Assembly (NCBI GenBank): GCA_023386235.1
Contig: JAEWKC010000006.1
Coordinates: 1 to 64,000 of the forward strand
Source: Bacteroidota bacterium
Lineage (GTDB): Bacteria; Bacteroidota; Bacteroidia; Chitinophagales; Chitinophagaceae
DNA length: 64,000 nucleotides
Reading direction: 5' to 3'
Under the pieces are notes generated by a model. That model had not been told where the DNA came from, ran no database searches, and saw only the letters and a list, made by a program, of their open reading frames with translations. Of the stretch, positions 59,868-64,000 are shown piece by piece. A program made the position numbers and the translations under genes. Each line of letters begins with the position of its first letter. Position 1 is the first letter of the stretch.

Positions 59868-61573
59868 TGCAGATAACCGACTGGATTGTATTGGGTGTAA
59901 CCCTCATGTTTATTGTATTGTACGGCGTATGGAAAAGTCGGAATACAAAAAATATCAGCGGGTATTTACTTGCCGACAGGAAGCTGCCCTGGTATCATGT
60001 GGGCTTATCTGTAATGGCTACACAGGCAAGCGCCATAACTTTTTTATCGGCTCCGGGACAAGCTTATACAGATGGTTTGCGTTTTGTACAATTTTATTTT
60101 GGATTGCCTTTAGCTATGATTGTACTTTGCATAACGTTCGTTCCTATTTTTCACAAACTCAATGTTTATACGGCTTATGAATATTTAGAAAAAAGATTTG
60201 ATGTAAAAACACGTACGCTTACTGCTTTTTTATTTTTATTGCAAAGAGGAATTTCTACAGGAATTACTATTTATGCGCCTTCTATAGTATTGTCTACTAT
60301 TTTGCATATTGATATATTCTATACAACTATTATAATGTCAGTATTGGTAATATTTTATACTGTATATGGCGGTACTAAAGCAGTTTCCTATACACAAATG
60401 TTGCAAATGCTGATTATTTTTTCCGGATTGATAATTGCCGGAATAGTAGTGGTTCAGTTGCTTCCGCAAGGCGTAGGATTTAATGATGCCTTGCATGTAG
60501 CAGGTAAAATGGAGAGAGCTAATGCTATAGATACAAAGTTCGATTTAAACAGTCGCTACAATATCTGGAGCGGAATAATCGGTGGATTCTTTTTACAGTT
60601 ATCTTATTTTGGAACCGATCAGTCGCAGGTAGGCAGGTATCTTACGGGAAAGTCTGTAGCTCAAAGCAGGCTGGGATTATTGATGAACGGAATGCTTAAA
60701 ATACCTATGCAATTTGGAATTTTGTTGATAGGAACTTTGGTGTTTTCCTTTTACCAGTTTCATCAGCCGCCTTTATTTTTTAATGAGACGGAAGTGATTT
60801 CCATAAAAAACAGCGCATACAGCTCGCAGTTTACAGAGTTGGAAAATGAGTTTTATTATGTGCATCAGTTAAAGCAGGATAAAGTACATCAGCTGGTAGT
60901 TGCAGAGCAAAACAACAATAAAGCTGAGGTAGATATTTTGAGAAAAGATTTGCAAACATCTATTCATCTGGAAGATGATATTAAAAAACGCGCGACGGCA
61001 TTAATGAAAAACAATAACCCGGATGCAGATACAGATGACAGCAACTATGTTTTTCTTTCTTTTGTGATCAAATATTTACCCACAGGATTAGTCGGCCTGC
61101 TGATTGCCATAATCTTCCTGGCAGCGATGGGCGCTACGGCAGGAGGCTTAAATTCATTGGCTTCTACCACTTATGTTGATTTTGTGAAACGCTTCTTTAT
61201 AAAAGAAAAAACAGAAAAACAAGAATTGCAATATTCAAGATTGATCACTGTTTTATGGGGAGTTTTTTGTTTGTTTGTAGCTCTGTTTGCAGGACAAATG
61301 GGAAGTTTGATAGAGGCTGTAAATGTATTGGGATCTTTATTTTATGGTACTATACTTGGCATATTTATAGCGGCGTTTTATTTTAAGAAACTTAAAGGTA
61401 CTGCTGTTTTTATTGGTGCAGTGATAGCAGAAATATTTGTAGTGGTTTGTTGGCAATTAGATCTATTTGCTTTCTTATGGCTTAATTTAATAGGCTGTGT
61501 GTTGGTTGTGCTCTTTGCGTATTTAGCACAAATATTTTTGCAAAATAAAAAAACAAATGCTGAGCAAATATAA
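59867..61573 (+). CDS. sodium:solute symporter (SSS family)
   Basis: 568 residues, about 13 spans. SSS features: DRKLPWYHVGLSVMATQASAITFLSAPGQAYTDGLRFVQFYFG, DQSQVGRYLTGKS, and GLLIAIIFLAAMGATAGGLNSLASTTYVDFVKRFF (late sodium-site region). A hydrophilic insert (about 300-375) lies between two spans. It imports a sodium-coupled solute through the inner membrane; the identity is unknown, but the deacetylase in the same operon suggests an amino sugar or its conjugate. Start ATG overlaps the preceding small gene. Confidence 0.94.
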   Translation: MQITDWIVLGVTLMFIVLYGVWKSRNTKNISGYLLADRKLPWYHVGLSVMATQASAITFLSAPGQAYTDGLRFVQFYFGLPLAMIVLCITFVPIFHKLNVYTAYEYLEKRFDVKTRTLTAFLFLLQRGISTGITIYAPSIVLSTILHIDIFYTTIIMSVLVIFYTVYGGTKAVSYTQMLQMLIIFSGLIIAGIVVVQLLPQGVGFNDALHVAGKMERANAIDTKFDLNSRYNIWSGIIGGFFLQLSYFGTDQSQVGRYLTGKSVAQSRLGLLMNGMLKIPMQFGILLIGTLVFSFYQFHQPPLFFNETEVISIKNSAYSSQFTELENEFYYVHQLKQDKVHQLVVAEQNNNKAEVDILRKDLQTSIHLEDDIKKRATALMKNNNPDADTDDSNYVFLSFVIKYLPTGLVGLLIAIIFLAAMGATAGGLNSLASTTYVDFVKRFFIKEKTEKQELQYSRLITVLWGVFCLFVALFAGQMGSLIEAVNVLGSLFYGTILGIFIAAFYFKKLKGTAVFIGAVIAEIFVVVCWQLDLFAFLWLNLIGCVLVVLFAYLAQIFLQNKKTNAEQI

Positions 61574-61606
61574 ATAGATAATTAATTCACAGAGTTTAGA
61601 ATTATT

Positions 61607-62587
61607 CTAAGCTTGTTGCAATAGTTCGCTAATCACAGCTTGTGCGGCCCATACTCTATTAGCAGCTTCCTGTACTACAATGCTGTTTGCACTATCAAGG
61701 ATAGCATCGCTTAGTTCTACATTTCTTCTTACCGGCAAACAGTGCATTACCTTTGCATTATTGGTCAGGGCTAATTTTTCATGTGTAAGCATCCAATCAT
61801 CATACGAACCGGGAAGTTTTCCATAATCTTCGTAAGAAGACCAGTTTTTTACATAAATAAAATCAGCGTCTTGTAAAGCCTCTTCCTGATTGTGCAGGAT
61901 GGTAGCGCCTTTTGTAAACTCTTCTGAAAGATTGTATCCTTCAGGGTTAGCAATAACAAATTCCGTTTTATTCCATGCAGTCATCCACTCAGCAAAACTA
62001 TTGGCAACGCATTGTGGCAAAGGCTTTACGTGCGGAGCCCAGGTCATTACTACTTTTATTTTTTCTTTTTTAGGCTGAATAAGAGAAGAAAATTCTTCAA
62101 TGGTGAGCACATCGGTAAAGCTCTGCAAAGGGTGTAGCGTAGCGCTTTCCAGGCTGATGACAGGCTTACCGCAGTGCTGAATAAAACTGTTGATATAGCT
62201 TTCGCTGTAGTCTTCTTCTTTGTTTTGCAAAGAGGGAAAAGATCGCATACCGAGTATGTCAAAATAATTTCCTAAAACGGGTGCCGCCTCTTTAATATGT
62301 TCAGATGTAGAACCGTTCATTACTGCGCCATCCTCAAACTCAAGTTGCCAGCCTTCTTTGTCTACATTAAATACAATAGCTTCCATGCCTAAATTCTGAG
62401 CAGCTATCTGGGTACTGATTCTGGTGCGCAAACTGGGATTGAGAAACAATAGTCCTATTTTTTTATTTTCTCCCAAATGCTTATCAATAAAAGGATTGGC
62501 CTTGTAGTGCAATGCCTTTTTCACAAATTGGTTTACATCGCTAACATCTTTTACACTTGTGAATTTGTTTTTTATTAATAAGGACAT
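61607..62587 (-). CDS. argF': N-succinylornithine (or N-acetylornithine) carbamoyltransferase
   Basis: 326 residues. Carbamoylates an N-acylornithine in arginine synthesis. Carbamoyl phosphate site SLRTR (52-56) and the late HCLPVRRN (282-289), both typical. Residue S95 stands in the specificity position (GSTSEHIKEA): Glu in the Xanthomonas acetylornithine enzyme, Pro in the Bacteroides fragilis succinylornithine enzyme. Published Glu-to-Ser swaps in the Xanthomonas enzyme shifted specificity to succinylornithine, so succinyl is favoured here. Follows argD with a 58-base gap. Confidence 0.92.
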   Translation of the reverse strand: MSLLIKNKFTSVKDVSDVNQFVKKALHYKANPFIDKHLGENKKIGLLFLNPSLRTRISTQIAAQNLGMEAIVFNVDKEGWQLEFEDGAVMNGSTSEHIKEAAPVLGNYFDILGMRSFPSLQNKEEDYSESYINSFIQHCGKPVISLESATLHPLQSFTDVLTIEEFSSLIQPKKEKIKVVMTWAPHVKPLPQCVANSFAEWMTAWNKTEFVIANPEGYNLSEEFTKGATILHNQEEALQDADFIYVKNWSSYEDYGKLPGSYDDWMLTHEKLALTNNAKVMHCLPVRRNVELSDAILDSANSIVVQEAANRVWAAQAVISELLQQA

Positions 62588-62645
62588 TTTCTTTTCTAGA
62601 TTTTATTATTAGCTCAAAGTAAAAAAATAAAATGTGGTAACCAAA

Positions 62646-63794
62646 TCAAACTTTTGGAGTTAATTCCTGGATTGCCTCTTCTAAGTTATCTATAAATTCG
62701 TCGGTCAATTTTCGGCTGATCGCCAGTGAAGGCAACAACCTTATAACGTTTGGCTTGGCTTCGCCCGTAAAAATATAATGCTCGAATAACAATTTTTTTC
62801 TTAAATCTTTTAGAGACTCTGGTACATCAAAGCCAATCATTAAGCCCTTTCCACGCACATTTTCTATTTGTTTAAAGGCTTTTAATTTATTTTGCAGGTA
62901 CATGCCTCTCTGCCTGGTTTGTTCAATCAATCCTTCATTTTCTATTACCTGCAATACGGCCAGTGCAGCGGCGCAAGCTAAATGATTGCCGCCAAAAGTA
63001 GTGCCTAACATGCCATGTTTAGCTTTGATTTTAGGAGATATAAGAATGCCGCCAATGGGAAATCCGTTGCCCATTCCTTTAGCCATTGAATAAATATCGG
63101 CATTTACATTGGCATAGTCGTGAGAGAAAAACTTTCCGCTTCTTCCATACCCGCACTGTACGCTGTCGGCTATAAAAATAGCGTTGTGTTCATCGCAGAG
63201 CCGTCTTATTTTCTGAAGAAAAGAAGCTTCTGCAATCCTTATGCCGCCTACACCTTGTATACCTTCTACAATTACGGATGATATTTCATTTCCTTGTTTA
63301 GAGAATACTTCTTCTAAAGCATTCTCGTCATTGAAAGGGAGGAACAGGATATTCTCTGTTTCGTTTACCGGAGCTACTATAGATTTATTATCAGTTGCTG
63401 CCACCGCTAAAGATGTTCTGCCGTGAAATGACTTATTGAAGGCGATAACTTTTTTTCTTTCGTTGTAAAAAGATGCCAGCTTCAGCGCGTTTTCATTGGC
63501 TTCCGCGCCACTGTTGCATAGAAACAACTGATAATCTTTTTTCCCCGATACTTGTACAAGTTTTTCAGCCAGCTCTTCCTGTATAGGTATTTTTACAGAG
63601 TTGGAATAGAAAGAAATTTTGTGTAATTGCTCTTCAATAGCTTTAACCCAGTGAGGATGATTGTGGCCAATGGAAATTACCGCATGGCCTCCGTACATAT
63701 CTAAATACTGAATACCTTTATCGTCCCAAACATAAGAGCCAAGCGCTTTTGAGATGGTGATATCATTAATAGGGTAAACGTCGAATAGATTCAT
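62646..63794 (-). CDS. argD: acetylornithine/succinylornithine aminotransferase
   Basis: 382 residues. PLP-dependent class III aminotransferase: NSGAEANENALK (94-105), HGRTSLAVAATDN, ADSVQCGYGRSGKFF (D210) and PLP Lys K239 (MAKGMGNGFPIGG). The residue after D210 is Ser rather than the usual Glu (DEVQ to DSVQ). Converts N-acyl-glutamate semialdehyde and glutamate into N-acylornithine and 2-oxoglutarate. Between argC and argF' on the same strand. Confidence 0.93.
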   Translation of the reverse strand: MNLFDVYPINDITISKALGSYVWDDKGIQYLDMYGGHAVISIGHNHPHWVKAIEEQLHKISFYSNSVKIPIQEELAEKLVQVSGKKDYQLFLCNSGAEANENALKLASFYNERKKVIAFNKSFHGRTSLAVAATDNKSIVAPVNETENILFLPFNDENALEEVFSKQGNEISSVIVEGIQGVGGIRIAEASFLQKIRRLCDEHNAIFIADSVQCGYGRSGKFFSHDYANVNADIYSMAKGMGNGFPIGGILISPKIKAKHGMLGTTFGGNHLACAAALAVLQVIENEGLIEQTRQRGMYLQNKLKAFKQIENVRGKGLMIGFDVPESLKDLRKKLLFEHYIFTGEAKPNVIRLLPSLAISRKLTDEFIDNLEEAIQELTPKV

Positions 63795-63882
63795 GATGCT
63801 GTATGATTTACGGTATATGGGGTTTATGGTAAATGGTATATAGTGTGTGCTATGTGTATTTAATCAGGTTGTTTCCTACATC

Positions 63883-64000
63883 TTAAAAATAGTTGGCCTT
63901 TAGCTTTAATCCTTCTTTTTCATTCAATCCAAACAGGATGTTCATGTTTTGAACCGCCTGTCCTGATGCGCCTTTCAGTAAATTATCCGTAGCGGAATGT
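63883..64000 (-). CDS. argC: N-acetyl-gamma-glutamyl-phosphate reductase, C-terminal 39 residues
   Basis: The reverse strand reads to TAA 63883 as HSATDNLLKGASGQAVQNMN, ILFGLNEKEGLKLKANYF. This is the ArgC C-terminal motif around DNLxKGASGQAxQNMN. The 5' end lies beyond the window. It is upstream of argD by about 88 bases. It reduces N-acyl-glutamyl phosphate to the semialdehyde used by argD. Confidence 0.93.
   Translation of the reverse strand, partial: HSATDNLLKGASGQAVQNMNILFGLNEKEGLKLKANYF

Noticed and set aside
1..64000. CRISPR array, rRNA, transposase or prophage
   Set aside because: No regular spaced repeats, rRNA core sequences, DDE or serine recombinase motifs or phage structural genes were seen.

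Overview
The window looks like chromosomal DNA of a Bacteroidota member, most likely Chitinophagaceae or a close relative (inference). The grounds are AT-rich spacers, promoters of the TTTG/TTG-N19..23-TAnnTTTG type, few Shine-Dalgarno sequences, a type IX secretion C-terminal domain, a SusC/SusD pair, a DUF4249/TonB-receptor pair, a DUF5606 protein and the carbamoyltransferase type (argF') used for N-acylornithines. No rRNA, CRISPR array, prophage, transposase or plasmid gene was seen. Both ends cut genes: gltB at the left and argC at the right.

Left part (1-24 kb): glutamate synthase large subunit, tRNA-Arg(ACG), a T9SS cargo protein, a YugP-like peptidase, the small SRP RNA, and an fsa-Nudix-NadR-type kinase run. 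Next come an amino acid permease, a three-gene cell-surface glycan cluster (two glycosyltransferases around a Stealth phosphotransferase), miaA, and a sigma-54-type response regulator with no DNA-binding domain. They are followed by pcm, a DUF3052/YdeI protein, apaG, a beta-CASP nuclease, DUF5606 with a histone-H1-like tail, a GH18 chitinase-like protein and citrate synthase.

Middle part (22.8-49 kb): a minus-strand run of TonB receptor, DUF4249 lipoprotein, group III truncated haemoglobin and lipocalin; xerC; rpsU with a strong promoter; ribE plus a DUF721 gene; a GH13 amylase; and a blaI-blaR1 pair with a palindrome at the predicted blaI transcription start. Mannose-directed GH125 and GH92 enzymes, an aldose epimerase, an SDR without the usual Tyr/Lys, lpd, an OmpA-type lipoprotein, ligA and a BamA/TamA-like outer-membrane protein fill the rest.

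Right part (49-64 kb): a four-gene minus-strand uptake operon (SusC, SusD, HExxH metallohydrolase lipoprotein, DUF4302 lipoprotein) diverges from a plus-strand operon. That operon holds an exported PIG-L deacetylase, an uncatalogued 38-residue single-span membrane protein, and a sodium:solute symporter whose ATG overlaps the small gene's stop. This divergent pair is the best candidate for a little-described system: surface binding, cleavage and TonB import of one ligand, with periplasmic deacetylation and inner-membrane uptake of the product. The window ends in an arginine cluster (argC, argD, argF') whose carbamoyltransferase carries a serine at the specificity position, pointing to N-succinylornithine.
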